Shown here in pieces: positions 45,661 to 53,423 of a stretch of DNA of 64,000 bases. Every line of letters starts with the position of its first letter. Within the stretch, counting starts at the first letter, position 1. The DNA is from Spirosoma fluviale. GTDB lineage: Bacteria > Bacteroidota > Bacteroidia > Cytophagales > Spirosomataceae. Position numbers and translations under genes: made by a program. Location of the stretch: NCBI RefSeq assembly GCF_900230225.1, contig NZ_OCNH01000007.1, forward strand, positions 186,001 through 250,000. The letters run 5' to 3'. The notes below the pieces were generated by a model. That model was not told the DNA's origin, did not search any database, and saw only the letters and a list, made by a program, of their open reading frames with translations.

Positions 45661-45880
45661 GATTGCTGAGGTATTAGTTTCAGATACAGATCAGCTTGTT
45701 TGTCACAAGCAGGGAAAAGACATTTTTAAGAAAATGGCTGAGCATGTGGCTCAAGAGTTTAAACGACTGCATTCTATAGAGATTGACGCAACTCAAATAC
45801 TGGATGCCTTCAATCGTAGAAAAGTAGGTTCCCTAACATTTATGGTTGGTGAGCATACGGTAAAATGGACTCTTGACTGA
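45650..45880 (+). CDS. Unknown cassette protein (76 aa), opposite orientation
   Basis: Starts at ATG 45650 (or 45659). Helical N-terminus HKQGKDIFKKMAEHVAQEF and C-terminal GSLTFMVGEHTVKWTLD. It is one of the few plus-strand genes in the array, reading against cassette direction. Its start overlaps that of the minus-strand neighbour. Integron arrays often carry such divergent pairs as toxin-antitoxin modules, but nothing here proves that. Confidence 0.5.
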   Translation: MEAMIAEVLVSDTDQLVCHKQGKDIFKKMAEHVAQEFKRLHSIEIDATQILDAFNRRKVGSLTFMVGEHTVKWTLD

Positions 45881-46040
45881 AAGGCGTTCCCTTTGTCGCA
45901 GGTAAGCTGCCTAATATGCTTTACTTGCCTAACTCAGGCGTTCACGTTGTCACACGTAAACCGCCTATGAGCAACAGCCTAACTAACTCGTTGCCCCACT
46001 GTCGCAGGTAACCCGACTAGTGAGCGCATTTTGGACCCGC

Positions 46041-46102
46041 ACCCAACGCCTTGAAGTGTGATGGCGACCGTAGGGAGCCTTTCCACACTTCAATTGTTGG
46101 GT
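46041..46102 (-). repeat. attC-like site J (short form, 62 bp), array end nearest the recombinase
   Basis: ACCCAAC (46041-46047) to GTTGGGT (46096-46102). Arms TTGAAGTGTG (46051-46060) and CACACTTCAA (46084-46093), ten perfect pairs. Spacers 3 and 2 bases. Read on the minus strand it also starts ACCCAAC and ends GTTGGGT. Confidence 0.8.
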
Positions 46103-46160
46103 GCCACAGCCCCGCATACTCCCCGTACCCTGTTGGATCTACTCTAAAATAGACAAAGCT

Positions 46161-46331
46161 ATGACTGATGAACAATTACCTTCCGCCCGCACCGACGCGG
46201 CAAATGAGCCTGAACCGCTCCCCGCAGACCTATATACGCCTATGACGAAAGAGGAGTGGGAAAGTAACATGGCGATTTATGAGAAGGTTCTGGGGTATGT
46301 GTTAGGGGATGATCAAAAAGAGGAAGGTTAA
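46161..46331 (+). CDS. Small acidic hypothetical protein (56 aa)
   Basis: From ATG 46161 (MTDEQLPSART); a GTG at 46101 would start inside site J. Acidic with the helix EEWESNMAIYEKVLGYVLG. No family recognised. It points away from the array and is convergent with the P63C gene. Confidence 0.45.
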   Translation: MTDEQLPSARTDAANEPEPLPADLYTPMTKEEWESNMAIYEKVLGYVLGDDQKEEG

Positions 46332-46348
46332 CTCAAAGATTACTCCAT

Positions 46349-47248
46349 TTATTTTCCATCTACTGGATCATCAAAATCTATTGCCGTTTGTCCAAATTTT
46401 CGGGCAAATAAATCTAGAAATTCTTGCCAATTTCTAGCGATGCTCATAATTGTGGTAACAGATATTAAGTGGTTTCGTAAATGCTCGCGCCCAGTTTCGG
46501 GCGTCAAAGATTGGTGAAACTTATATATATAATTTCCATTTGCGTTCTTTGGTGTGACTTGCTTAAGCTTTTGCAAAACACCGGGCGGCAACATTTCATA
46601 AACAAACTGATTAGTGTACTTGCCTACTATGCTAGGTCTTTGCTTAATATCATTTGCTGTAAAATTCCATTTTCTTAGTCGAAAGATTTCTCGGTAAAAA
46701 CTATCATGAAAGGTTTTTTGCCAATTCAAGATTTCCTCAGAAACATACGCTTTTAGTATCTTTTGAAGTTCATTCTTTTCCCTTGTGTATTGATAGCCAG
46801 TCGCTTCGTCAACAAGCGCAATGATTCCAACCTTTGCAAATGCCCTAATTAGGATCTCACATTGAGCGGCAACGACCGCCTGTCGTTCTTTTTCAATTAA
46901 TCCATTATTACGAGCATCTAACATAACATCGCAAAAGTCCGCCAACATTACTGCCTCATATCCATTGATTCTTTGGTTGCCTTTATAGCAGCCAATTGGC
47001 TTAAAGTGTTCCAGCTTATTTGTGTTGACTATCAATGACTTAAACCACTTTGTCCCCATAAAACGGGTCAAAGCTGCACCAGTAAGTTTTGCTGTATCTG
47101 ACACAGTGGTCACGTCAACCAGCTTGAGCGAATTTTGCATACCTCGTGATGAAAGTACGCGCGTCCCATCTTCTAAGACATAGCATGGCAACATAATTCC
47201 ATTTAAATCAAGCTCTCCCTCGTGGGTAATCTTTCCAGTTTGCGACAT
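46349..47248 (-). CDS. P63C-domain protein
   Basis: 299 residues. The C-terminal half matches the P63C domain (YVSEEILNWQKTFHDSFYREIFRLRKWNF, then PSIVGKYTNQFVYEMLPPGVLQKL), named after a lactobacillus phage protein and found in phages and mobile DNA. The N-terminal half reads like a KilA-N/Rha-type region (LSSRGMQNSLKLVD). Function unknown. It is AT-rich and close to the recombinase, supporting a mobile origin for this stretch. Confidence 0.8.
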   Translation of the reverse strand: MSQTGKITHEGELDLNGIMLPCYVLEDGTRVLSSRGMQNSLKLVDVTTVSDTAKLTGAALTRFMGTKWFKSLIVNTNKLEHFKPIGCYKGNQRINGYEAVMLADFCDVMLDARNNGLIEKERQAVVAAQCEILIRAFAKVGIIALVDEATGYQYTREKNELQKILKAYVSEEILNWQKTFHDSFYREIFRLRKWNFTANDIKQRPSIVGKYTNQFVYEMLPPGVLQKLKQVTPKNANGNYIYKFHQSLTPETGREHLRNHLISVTTIMSIARNWQEFLDLFARKFGQTAIDFDDPVDGK

Positions 47249-47324
47249 TAATTCTAATCTCTTTAGGTGGGTATTGGACAGAAATGTTTATTTGTGTTTT
47301 ATTTTGTTTAAAAATGTACTATAT

Positions 47325-47801
47325 TTAAGATAGCGTCTTGGCTATGGCGAACCCTATACCGATTCCGCTCACTAAGGCGCTGAACAACCAAAAAACAAAT
47401 TGAGCCGTGGACATTTTCACTTCGTGTGTAGCTATTGGTTTTGCATTTTGGCTAGGACTGGTTTCTGGTTGGATTTGGGGGAAAACTTCAAAATCTTGAC
47501 CTACATTGTTTCCGGAATTGTTATTACCAAAAATGGAATTATCAATCTTTACCAATGGATTTTTTAATTCAGCCTCACGCTTGGCTATTAACTCCCTCCA
47601 TTTTTCGTACCCGCCGACTTCGATAGCATCATAGCCTTTGTCGGTCAAATCATACGTATTTGCACGGGGGACTATAAGCCCAAGTGCTTTCATTTTGCTA
47701 ACTGCCTTCCTGTACAAATCAGGCGTATCGTTACTAATACCTATATAGCCACCTTCTGCAACATATATTAAGATTTCATCAATCTGTTCTGATAGGGTCA
47801 T
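47325..47801 (-). CDS. Hypothetical protein with winged-helix-like start and one TM segment
   Basis: 158 residues. The N-terminal part (about 10-60: ISNDTPDLYRKAVSKMKALGLIVPRANTYDLTDKG) resembles a winged helix. A middle part has asparagine-rich NSIFGNNNSGNNVGQD. A C-terminal segment (VFWLFSALVSGIGIGFAIA) is likely membrane-spanning. The design recalls effector-associated proteins of mobile DNA, but no function can be named. Confidence 0.6.
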   Translation of the reverse strand: MTLSEQIDEILIYVAEGGYIGISNDTPDLYRKAVSKMKALGLIVPRANTYDLTDKGYDAIEVGGYEKWRELIAKREAELKNPLVKIDNSIFGNNNSGNNVGQDFEVFPQIQPETSPSQNAKPIATHEVKMSTAQFVFWLFSALVSGIGIGFAIAKTLS

Positions 47802-48184
47802 GTAAGTATATTTTTGATGTGGGTTTCATTTGATGCAACACCGTTCTACTCGCCCGCGCCAATCCTGATAGATGACTCTATTCCCTAAGAGACATAGAGC
47901 AACCGGACACGTAGCAAGTAGAGCAACACAAGACCGCTTAACGCCAACGTAGCATGTGAGAAGTGCCCTGTGAGATTTAGCTGGCATAGGCATTGCGTCG
48001 CGTAGCATGTTTGGGGGAACACCCAACATAATAAAGGGCGAAACTTCGCTTAATATTAATGCACTGATAGTCAGTGCGTTAATATTAATTGTTTGGCGCA
48101 TATTCCCTAACTTTGCTGTAGTAACCTAAAGGTTAAAAAAAGTTTCTACAATCATAGGCAGATACACGAAGTTTTACAAATTAT
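47802..48184. other. Intergenic region with inverted repeat and possible integron core site
   Basis: 383 bases without a convincing gene. An inverted repeat lies at 48050-48067 and 48071-48088 (18-base arms, one mismatch, 3-base centre, TTAATATTAATGCACTGA type). A lone ACCCAAC at 48021-48027, which is GTTGGGT on the minus strand, equals the attC crossover box and could mark an attI-like site. A 7-base match alone is weak evidence. Confidence 0.35.
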
Positions 48185-48448
48185 ATGGCAAAAAAAGTTT
48201 CTGTTAATCAACTGGTTGAGCGAGTATGGGATATCGATGGATACCCGAACTACTTTTTTGGACATGATAAGCGGTTGTACCGTTTCGACTCGCGTGGACA
48301 GGTCAGGATGAACAAACGGATAATCATAGGCACAACACAAGGCTATGTCCTGAAAAGCAAATTTTTTAGTCTTGAACAACTCCGTGTCAGGCTCTTACGG
48401 CATAGACCACAGAAATTGCCCTCTACAGATCATCTAATGGACTTTTAA
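48185..48448 (+). CDS. NUMOD4-like small protein
   Basis: 87 residues, basic. The stretch WDIDGYPNYFFGHDKRLYRFDSRG resembles the NUMOD4 DNA-binding motif that precedes HNH nucleases in phage and mobile proteins; no HNH nuclease part is present. It is convergent with the recombinase gene and overlaps its 3' end by 26 bases. Confidence 0.55.
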   Translation: MAKKVSVNQLVERVWDIDGYPNYFFGHDKRLYRFDSRGQVRMNKRIIIGTTQGYVLKSKFFSLEQLRVRLLRHRPQKLPSTDHLMDF

Positions 48449-49595
48449 GTTTGCTGATCGTGTCGGCCGATACGTGCGTATAGCGCATGGTCGTCAGTAT
48501 ACTCTCATGCCCAAGCAATACCTGGATCTGGCGAATATCAGTGCCTGATTCCAATAAGTGCGTGGCGAAGCTGTGACGAAGCGTATGAATACCGCCTTTT
48601 TTCGTAATTCCCGCAAACCTTAGTACATCGCTATAAACCAGTTGAATCACCCGATTTTGTAGTAGCTCACCGTTTTCCGAACCTTCAAACAAGTAGACTT
48701 TCGGTTTATATTGAATCAGATACTCGTCTATAGCTACTTCCAGTTTACTAGTCAACATCACAATACGGTCTTTTTTGCCTTTACCAGCCCGAATGGTCAC
48801 CAGCCTGCGTGTACGGTCAAGGTCGGTAATACGCAGATGAGCTACCTCGTTTAAACGTAAACCCGTGGCGTAAACCAGCATAAACAAAACCCGGTACTTT
48901 AAACTGGTCGTTGCTTCAAAAATGGCTCTCACTTCAGCCACGCTATAAACCGTAGGGAGTTTTACCGCCTGACGTGGGTAGGCTATATCATAGAACTCCT
49001 TCTCACGATGAAAAACCTTCTCACAAAAAAACTTGTAGGCGTTTATATGAACGTTCAGCGTAGAGCCACTCAGCCGTTTTTTTTCAACTAAAAACAACAG
49101 GTATTTTTGGTATTGAGCTTTGGTCAACGAATCAATTCCACCAGGCTCGAAATAGCGGATCAACACAATAAGAGCCTGCTTGTAGTTTTTGAATGTCTTT
49201 CGGCTGTAATTCTGTACATGCATCGCTGCCCAAAGAGCCAGGATAATGGGATGTTGATCATATTCTCTCAGGGGTGGAGCGTATTTGAAAGTTCTACACG
49301 CTTGCTCTTTTCCAACGGGTGGCCAGGTTGGATTTGTGGCTTGATCGAGCTCGGAAGAAGTGGCCGTTGGCTTATAGAGTCTAACCACCGCTTCATCAAA
49401 ACGACAATACCCTTTGCCAAATAACTGACCTACTTTTATAACGCTCTCACGGGTGTTTGGTAGTAGCCAGCACCGACGCGAACGACTGAACCGGCGACCA
49501 GGGACTTGCCGAATGAGGTCGTTGGCAACCGGGTCTTCGGGAAACAAGACCGCCAGCAAGGATGTGTCTCGGTCATCAATGCGAATAGTGATCAT
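48423..49595 (-). CDS. Tyrosine recombinase/integrase (XerC/D-like), candidate cassette integrase
   Basis: 390 residues. A 90-residue N-terminal extension (IRQVPGRRFSRSRRCWLLP) is common in Bacteroidota integrases. A SAM-like core-binding domain (about 115-200, YSRKTFKNYKQALIVLIRYF) follows. The catalytic domain has Arg in ATGLRLNEVAHL, Lys in GKGKKDRIV, HTLRHSFATHLL, LLGHESILTTMRYTHV (His and nucleophile Tyr) and a SPLDDL end, an ending also seen in IntI enzymes. The roughly 20-residue IntI-specific insertion before HxLR is absent, so it is not a classical IntI. It reads in the same direction as the array. Confidence 0.85.
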   Translation of the reverse strand: MITIRIDDRDTSLLAVLFPEDPVANDLIRQVPGRRFSRSRRCWLLPNTRESVIKVGQLFGKGYCRFDEAVVRLYKPTATSSELDQATNPTWPPVGKEQACRTFKYAPPLREYDQHPIILALWAAMHVQNYSRKTFKNYKQALIVLIRYFEPGGIDSLTKAQYQKYLLFLVEKKRLSGSTLNVHINAYKFFCEKVFHREKEFYDIAYPRQAVKLPTVYSVAEVRAIFEATTSLKYRVLFMLVYATGLRLNEVAHLRITDLDRTRRLVTIRAGKGKKDRIVMLTSKLEVAIDEYLIQYKPKVYLFEGSENGELLQNRVIQLVYSDVLRFAGITKKGGIHTLRHSFATHLLESGTDIRQIQVLLGHESILTTMRYTHVSADTISKLKSPLDDL

Positions 49596-49689
49596 ACGAA
49601 TACAGATATTTGACGTGATGAAGCAATTTCAGACACCAAAAGCCTGTATTCGTCACCACACAAGCCAGACTACCACAGGCTCTTGCCGA

Positions 49690-50259
49690 TCATTTTGTAA
49701 AGAGCTGAATTTGTTTGGTTCGGCTGCTGATGCCTACGGCCAGATAGGTAGGCTTGGCCTGTAATACATGCCGCCCCGACACCACCAGCCCTTTAAAACG
49801 CCTGACCCAGGCTTCTACCTCGTCGGGCTTGTAATATTTTGCATTGCCGAACGAACTGGCCGGTTGCAGCTCAAAAGCCTCCCGAAGGCGCTCAAAAGCA
49901 ACGGGGGTAATGTTGTACTTCAAGCAAATAAAGGGCTTGCTTAAGTTGCCGGGCACCGTAACGGACTTTATTTTGGGCACTCTGTTAAGAACTGGATCAA
50001 GCCGATCAATGGCTCCCTGCGCCAGCCGTTCCAGATCACTTTCCTCACAGGTGAAGTAACGAAACCGGACAAATTTTACCTCGTCTTTCCGGTGTTCCAA
50101 TAAGCTGGCATACAGGTTCAGCGTCTGCCCGATATAAACGACTTCATTCCGGACATTAATTAAATAATAAACGCACGGCTGGGGCGAAAACAGCGCTGCG
50201 CTATCCAGAATTTGCCCTAAATCGAGCCCTTTTCGGGCGTTTTTTTCAATGATTTCCAT
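49690..50259 (-). CDS. GIY-YIG nuclease-domain protein
   Basis: 189 residues. GIY-YIG core in CVYYLINVRNEVVYIGQTLNL near residues 29-49, with the expected spacing between the two motifs, then FVRFRYFTCEES and a helix-rich C-terminal part. Such domains cut DNA in mobile elements and repair. It lies 94 bases upstream of the recombinase on the same strand and may be co-transcribed with it. Confidence 0.75.
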   Translation of the reverse strand: MEIIEKNARKGLDLGQILDSAALFSPQPCVYYLINVRNEVVYIGQTLNLYASLLEHRKDEVKFVRFRYFTCEESDLERLAQGAIDRLDPVLNRVPKIKSVTVPGNLSKPFICLKYNITPVAFERLREAFELQPASSFGNAKYYKPDEVEAWVRRFKGLVVSGRHVLQAKPTYLAVGISSRTKQIQLFTK

Positions 50260-50314
50260 GTCTTAAATATACTACAAACAATACTTATATACAACTAAAA
50301 ATACATATATTTTT

Positions 50315-50322
50315 TACCTTTG
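50315..50322 (+). promoter_or_regulatory. TAnnTTTG promoter element
   Basis: TACCTTTG is an exact match to the Bacteroidota -7 motif, four bases before the ATG of the HTH gene. The transcript would have almost no leader. No clear -33 box. Confidence 0.4.
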
Positions 50323-50326
50323 TTTT

Positions 50327-50575
50327 ATGGCTGGACGACGAGAAAAAAAGACCAATATTCAGGGAAAATGGCTCAAAGAAGCCCTGGCCGCACAGGAAGT
50401 GACGGTCTACCGGTTAGCAAAAGAATTGGGGTATAGCCGGGAAAAATTCTACCGGCATATTGGCAATAAAACCTACCTCAGCAGCGAATCGCTGGCCGAA
50501 ATAGCCACTAAGTTCCCAACGATGAACATGCGCTATGTACTAACGGGGGAAGGAACACCAACGTTGGGAAAATAG
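50327..50575 (+). CDS. Small helix-turn-helix protein
   Basis: 82 residues. WLKEALAAQEVTVYRLAKELGYSREKFYRHIGN forms an HTH, and the end FPTMNMRYVLTGEGTP is typical of Bacteroidota XRE-like regulators of mobile elements. It is divergent from the GIY-YIG/recombinase pair across a 67-base AT-rich gap and is a likely regulator of it. Confidence 0.7.
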   Translation: MAGRREKKTNIQGKWLKEALAAQEVTVYRLAKELGYSREKFYRHIGNKTYLSSESLAEIATKFPTMNMRYVLTGEGTPTLGK

Positions 50576-50687
50576 TGGAGTAGGTGAAAGTGAGTGAAGT
50601 AAGTGAAGTAGGTGGAGTGAGTGAAAGTCGGTACTTACTACACCATTCCACCTACTTCACTCAATCCACTCACTCCACCTACTCCAC
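50575..50687. repeat. Intergenic palindrome of GTGA/GTGG steps
   Basis: GTGGAGTAGGTG (50575-50586) pairs with CACCTACTCCAC (50676-50687), and GTGAAGTAGGTGG (50603-50615) with CCACCTACTTCAC (50648-50660). It lies between convergent genes and is related to 28974-29052. Confidence 0.6.
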
Positions 50688-50696
50688 TAAACCAAG

Positions 50697-52223
50697 CTAC
50701 AACTCGAACGCAATACCCTGCGCGAGCGGCATGGTGGTGCCGTAGTTGATGGTATTGGTTTGTCGGCGCATGTAGGCTTTCCAGGCATCGGAACCCGACT
50801 CCCGACCACCGCCGGTTTCCTTTTCGCCCCCAAACGCACCGCCAATTTCTGCACCCGATGTACCAATGTTGACGTTGGCAATGCCGCAATCGGAGCCGGT
50901 AGCCGCCAGAAACTGCTCCGCTTCGCGCATGTTTAGAGTGAAAATAGAAGACGATAACCCCTGAGGCACATTATTTTGCTGACGGATGGCGTCTTCCAGC
51001 GTAGTGTATTTAAGCATGTACAGGATGGGTGCGAAGGTTTCACGCTGTACAACCGGCCAGCTATTTTCGGCTTCGGCAATGCACGGACGCACATAACAGC
51101 CCGATTCGAACCCTAATCCATCCAAAATACCTGGCTCTACAACAAAACGCCCGCCCTGCTCCCGAATCTCATTGACTGCGGCCTGATACTGCGCCACGGT
51201 TGCCATATCGATAACGGGGCCAACATGAAACGATTCGTCTAACGGGCTACCTATACGCAGCTGGGCGTAAGCGTTTTTAAGCCGACTTTTTACATCCTCA
51301 TAAATGCTTTCCTGAACAATGATCCGGCGGGTGCTGGTGCATCTTTGCCCTGCCGTACCCACTGCGCCAAAGACAATGGCCGGAATGGCTAAGTCAAGGT
51401 CGGCGTGCTCCGAAACAATGATCGCATTATTGCCACCCAGTTCGAGCAAACTCTTACCCAGCCGACTGGCAACGGCTTCGGCAACGGCTTTCCCCATGCG
51501 GGTACTGCCCGTAGCCGATACAAGCGCAATACGTGGGTCACGAGCCAGCCATTCACCGGCTTCGCGGCCGCCGGTAACCAGGCACGACACACCTTCTGGT
51601 ACATCGTTGTTGCGCAGCACATCGCCAATAATCTGCTGACAGGCCAGCGCTGTCAACGGTGTTTTTTCGGATGGCTTCCAGATGCACACATCGCCACAGA
51701 CCCAGGCTAGCATGGCGTTCCAGGACCAGACCGCAACGGGGAAATTAAACGCTGAAATAATACCGACCACACCCAGCGGATGCCACTGTTCCAGCATCCG
51801 GTGCGCAGGCCGTTCGGAGTGCATGGACAACCCATAAAGCTGGCGCGACTGCCCAACGGCAAAGTCGCAGATGTCGATGATCTCCTGCACTTCGCCCAAA
51901 CCCTCCTGTAGGGATTTGCCCATTTCGTAGCTTACCAGCGTACCTAGTTCGCGCTTATACCGCCGAAACTGCTCACCCATCTGCCGGACAATTTCGCCCC
52001 GGCGCGGTGCCGGAACCAATCGCCATTCGGCAAAAGCCGCTTGTGCGGTTTCAACGACACGGTCATAATCAGCACGGGTGGATAGATGAACACGGGCAAT
52101 CAGTTGTCCATCAGCCGGCGAATAAGAATCAACGGTTTTAGCTTTATCAGCCTGCCAGAAGACCTGACCCGTACTGGTGCCCGGTTTAACAGGCTGGGTA
52201 GGCAGAGGAAGAATAGACTGCAT
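50697..52223 (-). CDS. ALDH7-type aldehyde dehydrogenase (aminoadipate-semialdehyde / piperideine-6-carboxylate dehydrogenase)
   Basis: 508 residues, full length. HPLGVVGIISAFNFPVAVW (cofactor region near residue 150), SATGSTRMGKAVAEAV (dinucleotide loop), LLELGGNNAII (catalytic Glu, the GGNNA form typical of ALDH7), and GTAGQRCTSTRRI (catalytic Cys). The enzyme oxidises the semialdehyde from lysine catabolism to aminoadipate with NAD in the cytoplasm. It stands as a single gene. An aldehyde-stress role, also known for this family, is the alternative. Confidence 0.88.
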   Translation of the reverse strand: MQSILPLPTQPVKPGTSTGQVFWQADKAKTVDSYSPADGQLIARVHLSTRADYDRVVETAQAAFAEWRLVPAPRRGEIVRQMGEQFRRYKRELGTLVSYEMGKSLQEGLGEVQEIIDICDFAVGQSRQLYGLSMHSERPAHRMLEQWHPLGVVGIISAFNFPVAVWSWNAMLAWVCGDVCIWKPSEKTPLTALACQQIIGDVLRNNDVPEGVSCLVTGGREAGEWLARDPRIALVSATGSTRMGKAVAEAVASRLGKSLLELGGNNAIIVSEHADLDLAIPAIVFGAVGTAGQRCTSTRRIIVQESIYEDVKSRLKNAYAQLRIGSPLDESFHVGPVIDMATVAQYQAAVNEIREQGGRFVVEPGILDGLGFESGCYVRPCIAEAENSWPVVQRETFAPILYMLKYTTLEDAIRQQNNVPQGLSSSIFTLNMREAEQFLAATGSDCGIANVNIGTSGAEIGGAFGGEKETGGGRESGSDAWKAYMRRQTNTINYGTTMPLAQGIAFEL

Positions 52224-52362
52224 AATCGTACAAAGTGGTTTGTTGTGATGGCGGCAAATCTACCCGCCTTTAGGCAAAGAATGCACATGGCCCGGCAAAC
52301 TTTTTGTGGAAAAACCAGTTAAAACATGACATATAGTTAATACACTTATTCCCGACAACGTT

Positions 52363-53403
52363 ATGAAAATCAAGCAAAGTTTTAGCCTTTTAGCGTTAGG
52401 AACAACGCTGCTGGCAGTACCCGTCTGGGCGCAGACAACACCCCCTGGAGCTGCCACATCAACTACGTATCCGCAGGGCGCTATAGCCACCGATTCTATG
52501 CCGACTAAACCCTCCCGCGATCAGAAACGAGCCATGAAGCGAAACAAAAGAGCGACCAACCAGAAAGCGGGCAGCACGGGCACAACCACCAATACCTCCT
52601 CGCAGGATGCTGCTTACCGGGAAAGCTCATCTAGTGTCGGGACGGCGGTGAACAACAGTAACACTACCAATTACAATAGCAACAACGTTACCAATGCCCC
52701 CACCGGTGCAGGCAGTAATCCGAATGCAATGGGAGCCTCTAACCCATCGACTACCCCAGCCGACCAGGTCAGTAACGGACAAAACAACAGCGCGGCACGC
52801 AGTTCGTCGAGCAGTGCAGGAGCGGCCTATTCGCCCAACACGGGGGCTACGGATTCCAACGCGGGTACAGCGGCTGCCGTATCGGGCGAAAAAAACAGTA
52901 AAGAGCCCGCTGTCAAAGCTGGTAGTACCGAACGGAACACGAGCATTGGAGACTTTGTGGCGTCGTCGCCTAATTTCATCACGCTTCAAAATGCGCTTCA
53001 ATCGGCCAACTTATGGGACGTTTTGAAAGGATCAGGCCCTTACACCATCTTTGCGCCAACCAACAACGCCTTCAAAAAACTATCCTCAACGGCGCAGGGA
53101 GCACTCCTGGATGGCAGTAATCGGGACGCCTTAAAGCAACTTCTCTCCTACCATGTTGTAGATGGTTCACTAAGTGTGGAAGAGTTGGGTCGCCAGGCTA
53201 AAGCCGGAAACGGAAAAGCGCAGCTCAAAACATTGGCGGGCTCTACATTGACTGTACAGGAATCCAACGGCCGCCTGACGATTACGGACGAGCAGGGACA
53301 CACGGCCACCGTGGAAGAGGCTGGCCAGCGGCAATCGAACGGCATGGTTTACGGGATTAACAACGTATTGATGCCTAAATCGGGTGCCGAAGCCTTCAAG
53401 TAA
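52363..53403 (+). CDS. Secreted fasciclin (FAS1)-domain protein
   Basis: 346 residues. Signal peptide ending PVWAQ. A long Ser/Asn/Thr/Ala-rich low-complexity region (about 20-195) leads to one FAS1 domain: SPNFITLQNALQSANLWDVL, then GPYTIFAPTNNAFKKL and a YHVVDG motif, ending NGMVYGINNVLMP. FAS1 domains mediate adhesion at the cell surface. It stands directly upstream of an ECF sigma/anti-sigma pair but is closed by its own terminator (53424-53472). Confidence 0.9.
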   Translation: MKIKQSFSLLALGTTLLAVPVWAQTTPPGAATSTTYPQGAIATDSMPTKPSRDQKRAMKRNKRATNQKAGSTGTTTNTSSQDAAYRESSSSVGTAVNNSNTTNYNSNNVTNAPTGAGSNPNAMGASNPSTTPADQVSNGQNNSAARSSSSSAGAAYSPNTGATDSNAGTAAAVSGEKNSKEPAVKAGSTERNTSIGDFVASSPNFITLQNALQSANLWDVLKGSGPYTIFAPTNNAFKKLSSTAQGALLDGSNRDALKQLLSYHVVDGSLSVEELGRQAKAGNGKAQLKTLAGSTLTVQESNGRLTITDEQGHTATVEEAGQRQSNGMVYGINNVLMPKSGAEAFK

Positions 53404-53423
53404 AACCAGCTGATTGACCATAG

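Larger units (their letters stand above)
36400..46102 (-). mobile_element. Integron-like gene-cassette array (attC-like sites A-J)
   Basis: About 9.7 kb in which mostly minus-strand genes are separated by copies of a repeat with attC form: RYYYAAC box, variable complementary arms around a conserved core, and GTTRRRY box. Complete copies are A 37215-37386, B 38173-38236, D 41390-41564, E 42047-42109, F 42928-43014, H 44534-44619, I 45262-45324 and J 46041-46102. Broken copies lie near 37794, 39960 and 43318. The unit gene-repeat-gene-repeat, unrelated gene contents and lower GC than the flanks fit an integron array. Each site is also flanked by conserved TGTCG hairpins, which canonical integrons do not have. 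Seen: the repeats and pairing. Inferred: recombination function. Confidence 0.75.

Noticed and set aside
36400..46102. CRISPR array as explanation for the regular repeats
   Set aside because: Repeats are 60-175 bp, 0.6-3 kb apart, with whole genes between them and variable stems; there are no short spacers and no cas genes.
47826..48101. 91-residue minus-strand frame next to the recombinase
   Set aside because: No family resemblance, crosses the inverted repeat at 48050-48088, and composition looks non-coding.
48423..49595. Calling the recombinase intI outright
   Set aside because: The IntI-specific insertion before the HxLR motif is missing; the SPLDDL end alone is not enough.
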